Shown: positions 24,394 through 33,473 of the stretch, in pieces | Position numbering within the stretch: the stretch's first letter is position 1 | How the letters are laid out: every line of letters begins with the position of its first letter | From: an uncultured Ruminococcus sp. | GTDB taxonomy: Bacteria > Bacillota > Clostridia > Oscillospirales > Acutalibacteraceae | Assembly (NCBI GenBank): GCA_902794395.1 | Contig: CADBHB010000010.1 | Location: 1-64,000, forward strand | DNA: 64,000 nucleotides | Reading direction: 5' to 3' | The notes under the pieces: model-generated | The model's input: only the letters and a program-made list of their open reading frames with translations | The model's database searches: none | What the model was told of the DNA's origin: nothing | Program-made: the position numbers and the translations under genes

Positions 24394-25299
24394 ATGAATA
24401 AAAACGACAAATCCGCTTTTATCGCCATCGTGGGCAGACCCAACGTGGGCAAAAGCTCCATCCTCAACCGCCTGCTCGGGCAAAAAATCGCCATAGTGTC
24501 CTCAAAGCCCCAGACCACGCGCAACCGCATTACGGGCGTGCTGACCGAGGGTGAATACCAGCTTGTGTTCTTTGACACGCCCGGTATGCACAAGCCGAAA
24601 AATACCCTGGGCAAGTACATGGTGCGCTCCGTCAACGAGAGCGTCGGCGGCGTTGACTGCTGCCTGCTGGTAGTGGAGGCGGACCGAGAGCCGTCGCAGA
24701 CCGAGCTTGACCTTATCGACAAGTTCAAGTCGCTGCAGATGCCCGCCATACTCGCCATCAACAAGATAGATACGCTAAAGGAAAAGGATGTGCTTATGAA
24801 GCAGATCCTCGCCTACACCAAGCTCTACGACTTCGAGGCCGTGGTGCCTGTCAGCGCTCAGGACGGCAGCGGACTGAGCGAGCTGCTTGAGGAATTGAAG
24901 GGGCAGGCGTCCGAGGGCGGTCACTTTTTTGACGACGACACCCTCACCGACCAGCCCGAGCGCGTTATCGTGGCGGAGATAATCCGCGAAAAGATACTTC
25001 GCCTTACCGACAAGGAGATACCCCACGGCACGGCGGTGCTTATCGAAAAGATGAAGACCCGCGACAACGGCATCCTCGACATCGACGCCACCATCTTTTG
25101 CGAGCGCGAGACCCACAAGCGCATCATCATAGGCAAAAACGGGGCGATGCTCAAAAAGATCAGCAGCTACGCCCGTCAGGATATAGAGCGCTTTTTCGAC
25201 TGCAAGGTCTTTTTGCAAACCTGGGTCAAGGTAAAGGAGGACTGGCGCAACCGCGCCCAGCTCGTCCAAAACTTCGGCTACAACGAAAACGATTTTTAG
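24394..25299 (+). CDS. era: GTPase Era
   Basis: 301 residues. The G domain shows G1 GRPNVGKSSIL, the G2/switch I segment QTTRNRITG, G3 DTPG and G4 NKID; a C-terminal KH domain contains IIGKNGAMLKKI. Era binds 16S rRNA near its 3' end and takes part in 30S assembly. Positioned after ybeY and before yqzL-recO, as in Bacillus. Start has aacaggag upstream. Confidence 0.97.
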   Translation: MNKNDKSAFIAIVGRPNVGKSSILNRLLGQKIAIVSSKPQTTRNRITGVLTEGEYQLVFFDTPGMHKPKNTLGKYMVRSVNESVGGVDCCLLVVEADREPSQTELDLIDKFKSLQMPAILAINKIDTLKEKDVLMKQILAYTKLYDFEAVVPVSAQDGSGLSELLEELKGQASEGGHFFDDDTLTDQPERVIVAEIIREKILRLTDKEIPHGTAVLIEKMKTRDNGILDIDATIFCERETHKRIIIGKNGAMLKKISSYARQDIERFFDCKVFLQTWVKVKEDWRNRAQLVQNFGYNENDF

Positions 25300-25411
25300 G
25301 GCAGCACCGCACAGTTCACGGCGCGCCTCTGCCTGCCGATGACCTACTGCTAAAAACTACCTGTCATAATGCCGCCGCGTTCCGCGATAATATCCCGTGG
25401 AGGTGTTATGG

Positions 25412-25585
25412 ATGGACGAACTCAACCACTGGCGGTTCTTTTTGAACTCGGGCAGTGTGCTCGACTATCTTGCCTACAAGCGGGCGAAGGAGATGGAGGA
25501 CACGGGCGCCGACACCGTCACACGGGAGGAAACCGATGAAATTCCGGACAGAGGGCTTGATTATCAGGGAGCAGAATATTCGTGA
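25412..25585 (+). CDS. YqzL-like small protein
   Basis: 57 residues. Only the first half looks like a family: HWRFFLNSGSVLDYLAYKR has the W-x-x-F-x-x-[ST]-G-x-x-x-x-YL-x-[YF]-K pattern of Bacillus YqzL, which is likewise encoded between era and recO. Its function is unknown. The ATG at 25412 has ggagg at 25399-25403. The acidic C-terminal half overlaps the start of recO by 50 bases, so translation of the two is probably coupled. A real gene is likely because of the ribosome binding site and conserved position. Confidence 0.75.
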   Translation: MDELNHWRFFLNSGSVLDYLAYKRAKEMEDTGADTVTREETDEIPDRGLDYQGAEYS

Positions 25586-26288
25586 GCAGGACAAGCTGAT
25601 TTATGTGCTCACCAAATCCAACGGGGTGGTAAAGGCGTTTGCGCGCGGGGCAAAGAACCTCAAAAACGGCAAAAGCGCCGCCACCTCGTTACTTAGCTAC
25701 GCGCAGCTCACCTTTCATCCCGGTAATGACAGCTACACGGTCAGCGACGCGCGCACGCTCCGCGTTTTTTCAGGGCTGCGCGGCGACGTAATAAAAATGT
25801 GTCTGGCGCAGTATTTTTGCGAGCTGGCGCTCACCGTCTGCCCGCGCGAGCGTTCGGCGGACAAGTATCTAAGCCTTATGCTCAACTCGCTTTGGCTGCT
25901 CGACGGGGACAGGCGCCCCGCAAAGCTGGTCAAGCCCTGTCTTGAGATGCGGCTTGCGGCTATGTCGGGCTATATGCCCGATCTTATCATGTGCAAAACC
26001 TGCGGCGTCTATGCCGCGCCCGCCATGTATTTCTATCCGCAGACAGGCACCCTGGAGTGCTGTGACTGCCGCAAAGTACCGCCTGCCGGCGCCGTTGCGC
26101 TCAGCGAGGCGGCGCTCACCGCCCTGCGCCATACGGTTTATGCCGACGACGACAAGCTGTTTGCCTTCTCCCTCTCGGACGAGGGGCTGAAACAGCTCAA
26201 TCAGGCAAGCGAGGCATATCTGAAATACCGATTTGAAAAGGACTTCAAGACCCTCGGCTTCTATCACGCGATGACAGCCGAAAACTAA
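25536..26288 (+). CDS. recO: DNA repair protein RecO
   Basis: About 250 residues. Acts in the RecFOR pathway by loading RecA on SSB-covered single strands. The N-terminal OB fold begins MKFRTEGLIIREQNIREQDK, and a C-terminal zinc finger is visible as CKTCG ... CCDC. The frame is open to 25455, but gaggaaacc before the ATG at 25536 sets the start. The following 46 bases to mutS2 contain only A, C and T apart from one G. Confidence 0.93.
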   Translation: MKFRTEGLIIREQNIREQDKLIYVLTKSNGVVKAFARGAKNLKNGKSAATSLLSYAQLTFHPGNDSYTVSDARTLRVFSGLRGDVIKMCLAQYFCELALTVCPRERSADKYLSLMLNSLWLLDGDRRPAKLVKPCLEMRLAAMSGYMPDLIMCKTCGVYAAPAMYFYPQTGTLECCDCRKVPPAGAVALSEAALTALRHTVYADDDKLFAFSLSDEGLKQLNQASEAYLKYRFEKDFKTLGFYHAMTAEN

Positions 26289-26334
26289 TAACAGAAAACC
26301 AAAAACCAACAATCAACAACTAAAAACCACAACT

Positions 26335-28698
26335 ATGAACAGACATTACAAAACACTGGAACTGGATAAAATACTGGAACGGCTGGCGCAAAAGACCTCG
26401 CTGCCGGACGCCGGAGAAGCGGCGCTGGCGCTGGAGCCGCAGACCGACATAAAAAAGGCGGAGCTGTTGCTGCGCCAAACCGACGACGCGGTCGCTTTAA
26501 GCGGTCGGTTCGGCGCGCCGTCCTTCGGGGGCGCCGTAAATTGCGCGGGCAACCTGCGCCGCGCCGAAGCGGGAGGCTGCCTGACAGCGGGCGAGCTGCT
26601 GCGCATAGCCGACACCCTGCGAATAATACGCACGGTCAAGGAGTGGCAGTCGCGCTGCGCCTCGGTGGAAACTACCCTAGACCCCTATTTCAGCGGGTTG
26701 ATCTCAAATAAATACCTCGAGGAGCGCATAACCTCAGCCATCATCAGCGAGGAGGAAATATCGGACAAGGCGAGTCCCGCGCTCTCGGACATCCGCCGCA
26801 AAATGCGCACTGCCTCGTCCAAGGCGCGTGAGGTGCTGGACAAGATCATCCACAGCAGCAAGTATATCAAATATTTGCAGGACACCATAATCACCCAGCG
26901 CGACGGCAGATATGTGGTGCCGGTGCGCGCCGAGTGCCGCAACAATGTCCCCGGACTGGTGCACGACACCTCGTCCAGCGGACAGACGGTGTTTATCGAG
27001 CCGATGGGCGTGGTGCAGGCTAACAACGACATCCGCGTGCTGAAAAACAAAGAGGAGGAGGAGATAGAGCGCATCCTCTTCGAGCTATCCGCCAACGCGG
27101 GCGACTTTGCCGACGCTGTCATCCGCAGCTACAAAAACCTCGTGCAGCTAAACCTCATTTTCGCCAAGGCTGACCTGGCGTATGAGATGCGCGCGTCTAA
27201 GCCCAAGCTCAACGACAGGGGCATCATCGACCTCAAGCAGGCGCGCCACCCGCTTATCCCCAAGGAAAAGGCGGTGCCTATCGATATACACCTCGGTAAA
27301 GACTTCGACACCCTAGTCATCACAGGCCCCAACACGGGCGGCAAAACCGTTACGCTAAAAACTCTGGGACTGCTGACGCTTATGGCGATGTGCGGTCTGC
27401 TGACGCCCTGCGCCGACAACAGCGAGCTCAGCGTTTTCAGCCGCGTGCTGGTGGACATCGGCGACGAGCAGAGCATTGAGCAGAGCCTTTCGACCTTCTC
27501 GGCGCACATGACTAACATCATAAGGATATTAAAGCTCGCCAACTCAGGCTCGCTCTGTCTGATAGACGAGCTGGGCGCGGGCACCGACCCCGTGGAGGGC
27601 GCAGCGCTGGCTATGGCGATACTTGAAAAGCTGCGCGAAAAGCACGCTAAGATCGCCTCAACCACCCACTACGCGGAGCTCAAGGAATTTGCCCTGCGCA
27701 CCGAGGGCGTGGAAAACGGCAGCTGTGAGTTTGATGTAGCTACGCTCAAGCCCACCTACCGCCTGCTCATCGGCGTGCCCGGCAAGAGCAACGCCTTCGC
27801 CATCTCCAAGCGGCTGGGTATGCAGCCCGAGGTGGTCGAGCGCGCGCAGGAGCTGGTGTCGGGCGAGTCGCGGCAGTTCGAGGACGTGGTAGAAAAGCTG
27901 GAAAAGCAGCGTCAGAGCCTTGAAAAGCAGGTTGAAAACGCCAACCGTCTGACCGCCAAGGCGAACACCGAAAAGCAGAAGGCGGAAAACGAGCTGCGCC
28001 GCGCCAAGGCGGACGCCGAGCGCGAGATAGAGCGCGCCAGACAGGAGGCTCAGCGCATAGTTTCGCGCACCCGCGCGCAGGCTGACGCGCTGATAGAGGA
28101 GCTTGACAAAGCCCGCCGCGAAAAGGAGATGTCCGCCGAGGATCGCGCCAAGCTGCGTCGTGACATCAATCAAATGGAGGCGCACGCCGACCCGATCAAG
28201 CTCAAAAATACTCCCGATGAGGAATACAAGCTGCCCCGTCCGCTCAAGGTAGGCGACGAGGTGCTGATTTACGACATAGACAAAAACGCCACCGTGCTGG
28301 CGCCGCCAAACAAGGACGGACAGGTGCTGGTGCAGGCTGGCATAATAAAGACGCGGGTCGACATCAAAAACCTGCGCCTGCTAAAATCCAAGCTCAAACC
28401 CAATGTGCCTAAGTTCGCTTCCTCGCGCAGCATGCCCGGCCGAATGGACGTGCGACCCGAAACCGAGGTCGACGTGCGCGGACAAACGGCTATTGAAGCC
28501 GTCGCCATAGTGGACAAGGCTATCGACAACGCGGTGCTCTCGGGCGTAAGCAAGCTGACCATAATCCACGGCAAGGGCACAGGCGTGCTGCGCCGCGAGA
28601 TAAACCTGCACCTCCGTCACCACAAGGCGGTCAAATCGCAGCGCCTGGGCACCTTCGGCGAGGGCGAGGACGGAGTGACTATCGTGGAGCTGAAATGA
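26335..28698 (+). CDS. mutS2: Endonuclease MutS2
   Basis: 787 residues. Core and clamp helices (about 1-320) precede a MutS-type ATPase with Walker A GPNTGGKTVTLK (about 332-343) and Walker B SLCLIDELGAGTDP. A long charged coiled coil (about 515-620) and a KOW-like segment follow, and an Smr nuclease domain ends the protein (about 712-787, with DVRGQTAIEA and IIHGKGTG). MutS2 suppresses homologous recombination and acts on stalled, collided ribosomes in Bacillus; it is not a mismatch repair protein. No Shine-Dalgarno sequence is visible before the ATG: the leader is an A/C-rich stretch. Confidence 0.95.
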   Translation: MNRHYKTLELDKILERLAQKTSLPDAGEAALALEPQTDIKKAELLLRQTDDAVALSGRFGAPSFGGAVNCAGNLRRAEAGGCLTAGELLRIADTLRIIRTVKEWQSRCASVETTLDPYFSGLISNKYLEERITSAIISEEEISDKASPALSDIRRKMRTASSKAREVLDKIIHSSKYIKYLQDTIITQRDGRYVVPVRAECRNNVPGLVHDTSSSGQTVFIEPMGVVQANNDIRVLKNKEEEEIERILFELSANAGDFADAVIRSYKNLVQLNLIFAKADLAYEMRASKPKLNDRGIIDLKQARHPLIPKEKAVPIDIHLGKDFDTLVITGPNTGGKTVTLKTLGLLTLMAMCGLLTPCADNSELSVFSRVLVDIGDEQSIEQSLSTFSAHMTNIIRILKLANSGSLCLIDELGAGTDPVEGAALAMAILEKLREKHAKIASTTHYAELKEFALRTEGVENGSCEFDVATLKPTYRLLIGVPGKSNAFAISKRLGMQPEVVERAQELVSGESRQFEDVVEKLEKQRQSLEKQVENANRLTAKANTEKQKAENELRRAKADAEREIERARQEAQRIVSRTRAQADALIEELDKARREKEMSAEDRAKLRRDINQMEAHADPIKLKNTPDEEYKLPRPLKVGDEVLIYDIDKNATVLAPPNKDGQVLVQAGIIKTRVDIKNLRLLKSKLKPNVPKFASSRSMPGRMDVRPETEVDVRGQTAIEAVAIVDKAIDNAVLSGVSKLTIIHGKGTGVLRREINLHLRHHKAVKSQRLGTFGEGEDGVTIVELK

Positions 28699-28728
28699 TA
28701 ATACGGATTCTACGGAAGGGATGACCAT

Positions 28729-29241
28729 ATGAAAAAACAATACTTAGACAGCGGCAGGATCGTGGGCACCCACGGCATCAAGGGTGAGGTGCGCATCGAG
28801 CCGTGGGCGGACTCGCCCGCTTTTTTGGCGGCGTTTAAAACCCTCTACCTCGACGAGCGCGGCGAAACCAAGCTCAAGGTCAGGTCCCGCCCGCACAAGA
28901 ACATCACTCTCTGCAAGATCGAGGGCGTCGATACCGTCGAGGACGCCGAGCGGCTGCGCGGCAGGATAGTCTACATCGACCGAAACGACGTCCGCCTTGA
29001 AGAGGGCGTGCATTTTGTGCAGGATCTTCTCGGGCTGGAGGCTCGCGACCTTGACACGGGAGAGGTCTACGGCAAGCTCACCGACGTGCTGCGCACCGGT
29101 GCTAACGATGTGTATGAGATCACCCGAGACGGCAAAAAATATCTGGTGCCCGTCATCGACGAGGTGGTGCGCGAGATCAACACCGAGGAGGGCTATGTAC
29201 TGCTCACTCCGATGAAAGGAATATTTGACGATGCGGATTGA
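28729..29241 (+). CDS. rimM: Ribosome maturation factor RimM
   Basis: 170 residues. Helps 30S head assembly and binds S19. The N-terminal RimM domain starts SGRIVGTHGIKGEVRIEPW, and the PRC-barrel follows (DLLGLEARDLDTGEVYGKL ... YLVPVIDEVV). The ribosome binding site is gaagggatg. It overlaps the trmD start by 11 bases, the usual rimM-trmD coupling, but here it is separated from rpsP. Confidence 0.96.
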   Translation: MKKQYLDSGRIVGTHGIKGEVRIEPWADSPAFLAAFKTLYLDERGETKLKVRSRPHKNITLCKIEGVDTVEDAERLRGRIVYIDRNDVRLEEGVHFVQDLLGLEARDLDTGEVYGKLTDVLRTGANDVYEITRDGKKYLVPVIDEVVREINTEEGYVLLTPMKGIFDDAD

Positions 29242-29908
29242 CATTATAACCCTGTTTCCCGAAATGTTCGCGCCCGTGCTCAACGAGAGCATCATCGGCA
29301 GGGCGCAGAAAAGCGGTGTCGTGGAAATACATACCCACCAGCTGCGCGACTTCGCCTTTGACAAGCACCGCCGCGTGGACGACACGCCCTACGGCGGCGG
29401 GATGGGTATGCTGATGATGGCAGAGCCCATCGCCCTCTGCTTTGAGGCGATCTGCCGCGAGGTGGGCAAGCGCCCGCATTTTGTGTATATGTCGCCTCAG
29501 GGCAAGACCCTCAGCCAGGGGAGGCTGCGCGAGCTGGCGGATACGGAAAACATCTGCATCCTCTGCGGCCACTACGAGGGCGTAGACCAGCGCCTGCTCG
29601 ACAGCTTTATCGACGAGGAAATATCCATCGGCGACTATGTGCTGACCGGCGGCGAAATCCCCGCCATGGTCTTTGCCGACGCGCTGTGCCGCATGGTGCC
29701 GGGGGTGCTTACCAACAACGAGTGCTTTACCGAGGAGAGCCACTACAACGGCTTGCTTGAGTACCCGCAGTACACCAAGCCCGCCGAATGGCGCGGCATG
29801 GCGGTGCCCGAGGTTTTGCTCAGCGGACACCACCTTAATATCGAAAAATGGCGCCGCGAGCAGGCGCTTGAGGCGACCCGCGCCAAGCGTCCCGATTTGC
29901 TTGAGTGA
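29231..29908 (+). CDS. trmD: tRNA (guanine-N1)-methyltransferase TrmD
   Basis: About 225 residues. Methylates G37 next to the anticodon to prevent frameshifting. Begins MRIDIITLFPEMF; the SPOUT trefoil-knot motifs are visible in YMSPQGKTL, CGHYEGVDQRL and SIGDYVLTGGEIP, with PEVLLSGHH after. The open frame starts with a TTG at 29225, but the ATG at 29231, ten bases after aaagga, is preferred. No rplS follows. Confidence 0.97.
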   Translation: MRIDIITLFPEMFAPVLNESIIGRAQKSGVVEIHTHQLRDFAFDKHRRVDDTPYGGGMGMLMMAEPIALCFEAICREVGKRPHFVYMSPQGKTLSQGRLRELADTENICILCGHYEGVDQRLLDSFIDEEISIGDYVLTGGEIPAMVFADALCRMVPGVLTNNECFTEESHYNGLLEYPQYTKPAEWRGMAVPEVLLSGHHLNIEKWRREQALEATRAKRPDLLE

Positions 29909-30043
29909 GTCATAGTGCAGTAAAATGTTGCTATATAGTGGATTTATTGCAGATAAAACGACAGATTTCTTTGTAAATTTGCACAATAAACCGCTCTGAA
30001 ATTCTACGTCGGGTGAGTATTCAAACGAAATTTTTTTACTGTA

Positions 30044-30072
30044 TTGACCTCGGCTGAAAAAATGATTATAAT
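30044..30072 (+). promoter_or_regulatory. Promoter of ptsH
   Basis: TTGACC (30044-30049), 17-base spacer, TATAAT (30067-30072). The preceding stretch from 29909 holds a TATATAGTG motif that recurs elsewhere (see findings) and no gene. Confidence 0.8.
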
Positions 30073-30128
30073 GTTATCGAGGTTAAGCCATAACAATTCA
30101 TTGATGATTAGAGAAGAGGGTAATTCAA

Positions 30129-30392
30129 ATGTATGTTAAGGAAGTATTAGTTCAAAACAAAGCAGGTTTGCACGCTCGTCCCGCTACATTCTTCATTCAG
30201 AAGGCGAACGAGTACAAGGCGACTATCTGGGTAGAAAAGGAAGAGCGCCGTGTAAACGCCAAGAGCCTGTTGGGTGTATTGTCCCTCGGCATCATCGGCG
30301 GCACCACCATCAAGATCATCGCTGACGGCGCTGACGAGACCGACGCGGTGGAGGGTCTTACCGAGCTGGTAGAATCCGGTTTCGCTGAATAA
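30129..30392 (+). CDS. ptsH: Phosphocarrier protein HPr
   Basis: 87 residues. The active-site block GLHARPATFF contains the phosphorylated His, and NAKSLLGVLSLGI contains the regulatory Ser46 region seen in Gram-positive HPr. It transfers phosphate from enzyme I to sugar-specific EII proteins, and Ser-phosphorylated HPr acts with CcpA in carbon repression. Because the His is present this is HPr and not Crh. It stands alone, without ptsI, between its own promoter and terminator. Confidence 0.95.
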   Translation: MYVKEVLVQNKAGLHARPATFFIQKANEYKATIWVEKEERRVNAKSLLGVLSLGIIGGTTIKIIADGADETDAVEGLTELVESGFAE

Positions 30393-30413
30393 TCTATTCA
30401 TTTGCTGAAAAAA

Positions 30414-30438
30414 GGGCGGAGCGATCCGCCCGCTTTTT
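30414..30438 (+). terminator. Terminator of ptsH
   Basis: gggcgga (30414-30420) pairs with tccgccc (30425-30431) around gcga, followed by cgcTTTTT. Confidence 0.85.
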
Positions 30439-30486
30439 GCTTTATGGGGATCATCTTTGCCCTTGCGGGCAACAGGAGGTGAGCGC

Positions 30487-32307
30487 TTGAATCCCAAAAT
30501 GAGCGAGCTTCGCAAAAAAGCGATGGCGCTGCCGCTGCTGCCGGGTGTCTATATCATGCACGGCAAGGACGGCGGCATAATATACATCGGCAAGGCGAAG
30601 GCGCTGAAAAACCGTGTCAGCCAGTACTTCGGCTCTCAGAATAATCATCCCGAAAAGGTGCGGCGCATGGTGGACAACGTCGATGATTTCGAGTATATCA
30701 TCACCGACAGCGAGTTCGAGGCGCTCATCCTCGAGTGCAGCCTCATCAAGCAGCACTCCCCTAAATACAACATCCTGCTCAAGGACGACAAGGGCTACAG
30801 CTACATCCGCGTAGGCGCGGGCGACTGGGGCAAGCTCAGCTACGTGCTGCAAAAGGCGGACGACGGCGCCTTGTACATCGGTCCGTACAAAAGCAGCTAC
30901 TACGTCAAAAGCGCGGTAGAGGAGGCTAACAGGATATTCATGCTTCCCACCTGCAGCCGGCAGTTCCCGCGCGATTTCCGCAAGGCGCGGCCTTGCCTCA
31001 ACTACCACATCCACCGCTGCATGGCTCCCTGCACGGGCAGGGTAAAGCTTTCCGACTACCGCGAAAGCCTGGATCAGGCGCTCGATTTTCTCAAGGGCGG
31101 CTCGTCAAACTCCATCCGTCAGCTTACCGCGCAGATGGAGGAAGCGGCAGAAAACCTGGAGTTCGAGCGCGCGGCGCGCATCCGTGACAAGATCGCCGCG
31201 GTTAAGAAGATGGGCGACAGGCAAAAGGTGGTGGCTAACAAGGTGCTCGACGAGGACGTGATAGCCTCCTTTCAAAACGGCGGCAAAACCTGTTTTCAGG
31301 TGTTCCGCTTTGAGGGCGGACGGCTGTTTGACCGCGAGAGCTTCATCTTTGACAGCGGAGAGGGCGACACCGAGGAATTTTTGCTCAGATACTACACCCT
31401 GCGCGGCGACATCCCCAAAAACATCGCCCTCGACGGCAGCTTTGAGGGGCTGGAGGAGGTCGGGCGCTGGCTGAGTGAACGCCGCGGCAGCAAGGTGAAT
31501 CTCACCGTGCCTCAGCGCGGCGAACAGGCGCAGCTTGTCGCCATGTGCCGCTCCAACGCGGCTGAGGCTCTCGCCCAGCAAAAGGGCGCCACCGTGCGCG
31601 AATACAGCGTGCTTGAGGAGCTGAAGGAAACCCTGGGACTGGAAAAGCTGCCCGAATATATCGAGTGTTACGACATCTCCAATTTGGCTGGCACCGAAAA
31701 CGTGGCGGGAATGGTGGTCTGCAAAAACGGCAGACCGCTTAGGTCCGCCTACCGCAAATTCAAGATAAAGGGTTTTGAGGGGCAGGACGATTACGCCTCC
31801 ATGGCTGAGGTGCTCACACGCCGCTTTGAGGAGTACAAAAAGGCGGAAAAAGCCGACGAGGGCTTTGGCAGGCTGCCCGACCTGATCTTGCTGGACGGCG
31901 GCAGGGGACAGGTGGCAGCGGTTAGCGCGGTGCTTGAAAAAATGGACATCCGCGTTCCGCTCTTCGGCTTGGTCAAGGACGACAGGCACCGCACCCGCGC
32001 CGTGACCGGAGAGGGCGGAGAGATCGCCGTCAGCTCAAGGCGCGCGCTGTTCGCCTTCCTCAGCAAGCTGCAGGACGAGGTGCACCGCTACGCCATCGGT
32101 TATCACCATACCCGCCGCAAAAACGCGACCCTCCGCAGCTCGCTGACCGACATAGAGGGCATAGGCGAGGTGAGGGCAAAGGCTCTGCTAAAGCATTTCC
32201 GCACGATAGACAATATTTCAAAAGCCGATCTGCAGGAGCTTCAGGAGGCGCCTAAAATGACCCGCGAAGCCGCGCTTGCGGTCTATCGCCGGTTCCATCC
32301 GCAGTAA
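30487..32307 (+). CDS. uvrC: UvrABC system protein C
   Basis: About 606 residues. Makes both incisions in nucleotide excision repair. The GIY-YIG nuclease is at the start (GVYIMHG ... IIYIGKA), the UVR domain near the middle (AENLEFERAARIRDKI), the RNase H-like endonuclease after it (ECYDISNLAGTENVAGM ... DLILLDGGRGQV), and helix-hairpin-helix motifs at the end (IEGIGEVRAKALLKHF). aggaggtgag at 30473-30482 points to a TTG start at 30487 (seven-base gap); the next ATG at 30499 is too far from it. Confidence 0.95.
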   Translation: MNPKMSELRKKAMALPLLPGVYIMHGKDGGIIYIGKAKALKNRVSQYFGSQNNHPEKVRRMVDNVDDFEYIITDSEFEALILECSLIKQHSPKYNILLKDDKGYSYIRVGAGDWGKLSYVLQKADDGALYIGPYKSSYYVKSAVEEANRIFMLPTCSRQFPRDFRKARPCLNYHIHRCMAPCTGRVKLSDYRESLDQALDFLKGGSSNSIRQLTAQMEEAAENLEFERAARIRDKIAAVKKMGDRQKVVANKVLDEDVIASFQNGGKTCFQVFRFEGGRLFDRESFIFDSGEGDTEEFLLRYYTLRGDIPKNIALDGSFEGLEEVGRWLSERRGSKVNLTVPQRGEQAQLVAMCRSNAAEALAQQKGATVREYSVLEELKETLGLEKLPEYIECYDISNLAGTENVAGMVVCKNGRPLRSAYRKFKIKGFEGQDDYASMAEVLTRRFEEYKKAEKADEGFGRLPDLILLDGGRGQVAAVSAVLEKMDIRVPLFGLVKDDRHRTRAVTGEGGEIAVSSRRALFAFLSKLQDEVHRYAIGYHHTRRKNATLRSSLTDIEGIGEVRAKALLKHFRTIDNISKADLQELQEAPKMTREAALAVYRRFHPQ

Positions 32308-32388
32308 ATTTTATTGAAATTAACGAATAAATACACCTTGTAAAATAATGCGTTCTATGATATACTGATTCTAATAGTGAGGTTTTTT

Positions 32389-32937
32389 ATGAGAGTCATC
32401 ACAGGAACAGCGCGCGGCAGACGGCTGGAGACCCTTGAGGGAGAGGACGTTCGCCCCACTGCCGACAGAATTAAAGAAGCGGTTTTTTCCATCATCCAGT
32501 TCCGAGTCGAGGGCAGGGTCTTTCTCGACCTGTTCGCGGGCTCGGGTCAAATGGGCATTGAGGCGCTTAGCCGCGGCGCCAAACAGGCGATCTTTATCGA
32601 CAGCGCCAAGCGCTCTGTTGAGGTCGTTCTGCGCAACCTCAAAACCACCCGCCTTGAGCAGAACGCCAAGGTGGTACGGGCGGACTTTCGCAGCTGGCTG
32701 CAAATGAACTCTGCGCCTGTCGACATCGCTTTTCTCGACCCGCCGTACCGCACGGGAGCTTTGCAGGAGGCTTTGCCCCTGACCGCGCGGGTAATGCGCG
32801 ATACGGGTATAATTATCGTCGAAAACCCGCTTGACGAGGAAATTTTGTCGGAATACGGCGATTTTGTACTTGACAGACAGTATCGCTATGGTAAAATAAA
32901 AATAACAACATTCAGGCATAAGGACTTTGAGTCATGA
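32389..32937 (+). CDS. rsmD: 16S rRNA (guanine966-N2)-methyltransferase RsmD
   Basis: About 182 residues. A Rossmann-fold methyltransferase with the start RVITGTARGRRL, the SAM-binding segment FLDLFAGSGQMGIEAL and the catalytic FLDPPY motif. It methylates G966 of 16S rRNA. The ATG at 32389 is chosen over the GTG at 32377. It overlaps coaD by four bases (ATGA), the widespread rsmD-coaD pair. Confidence 0.95.
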   Translation: MRVITGTARGRRLETLEGEDVRPTADRIKEAVFSIIQFRVEGRVFLDLFAGSGQMGIEALSRGAKQAIFIDSAKRSVEVVLRNLKTTRLEQNAKVVRADFRSWLQMNSAPVDIAFLDPPYRTGALQEALPLTARVMRDTGIIIVENPLDEEILSEYGDFVLDRQYRYGKIKITTFRHKDFES

Positions 32938-33416
32938 AAAAAACGGTTATCTGTCCGGGCAGCTTCGACCCCGTGACGCTCGGACATCTCGATATTATCA
33001 CCCGCGCGGCAAAAATGTTTGACCGCGTGGTGGTGGCGGTGCTGGTCAACTCCTCCAAAACCCCCACCTTTTCCACCGAGGAGCGCATCGAGCTGCTTCG
33101 CGAGGCGGTAAAAGGGCTGGACAATGTGGAGATAGTCAGCTTTGAGGGCTTGCTCGCCGAATACTGCAAAAACAGCGGCATACGCACCATCGTCAAGGGA
33201 CTGCGCGCGGTGTCCGACTTTGAATACGAGTTTCAGATGGCGCTCGCCAACAAAAAGCTCAACCCCGAGCTTGAAACTATGTTCCTCACAGCCGACGCCG
33301 ACTCCACCTTCCTCAGCTCGAGCATGGTGCGCGAGATCGGCTCTATGGGCGGCGATATAAGCAATTTTGTACCCGCCTGCGTGCACGACCGCATCGTTGC
33401 GAAACTAAGTAAATAA
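32934..33416 (+). CDS. coaD: Phosphopantetheine adenylyltransferase
   Basis: 160 residues. Fourth step of coenzyme A synthesis. The nucleotidyltransferase signature GSFDPVTLGHLDII has the TxGH-type motif, and STFLSSSMVREI near the C terminus completes the active site. Joins coaX and coaBC elsewhere in the window. It overlaps rsmD, and a coiled-coil protein gene follows. Confidence 0.97.
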   Translation: MKKTVICPGSFDPVTLGHLDIITRAAKMFDRVVVAVLVNSSKTPTFSTEERIELLREAVKGLDNVEIVSFEGLLAEYCKNSGIRTIVKGLRAVSDFEYEFQMALANKKLNPELETMFLTADADSTFLSSSMVREIGSMGGDISNFVPACVHDRIVAKLSK

Positions 33417-33473
33417 CACCTCAAGCGAGGAAATATACATATCAAATTAAGGAAATGGAACAGGAGAATAACA

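Noticed and set aside
24250-25400. Similar 'accgcac' strings after ybeY (24255) and era (25304), considered as a repeat family
   Set aside because: Only about eight bases agree and flanks diverge, so chance cannot be excluded.
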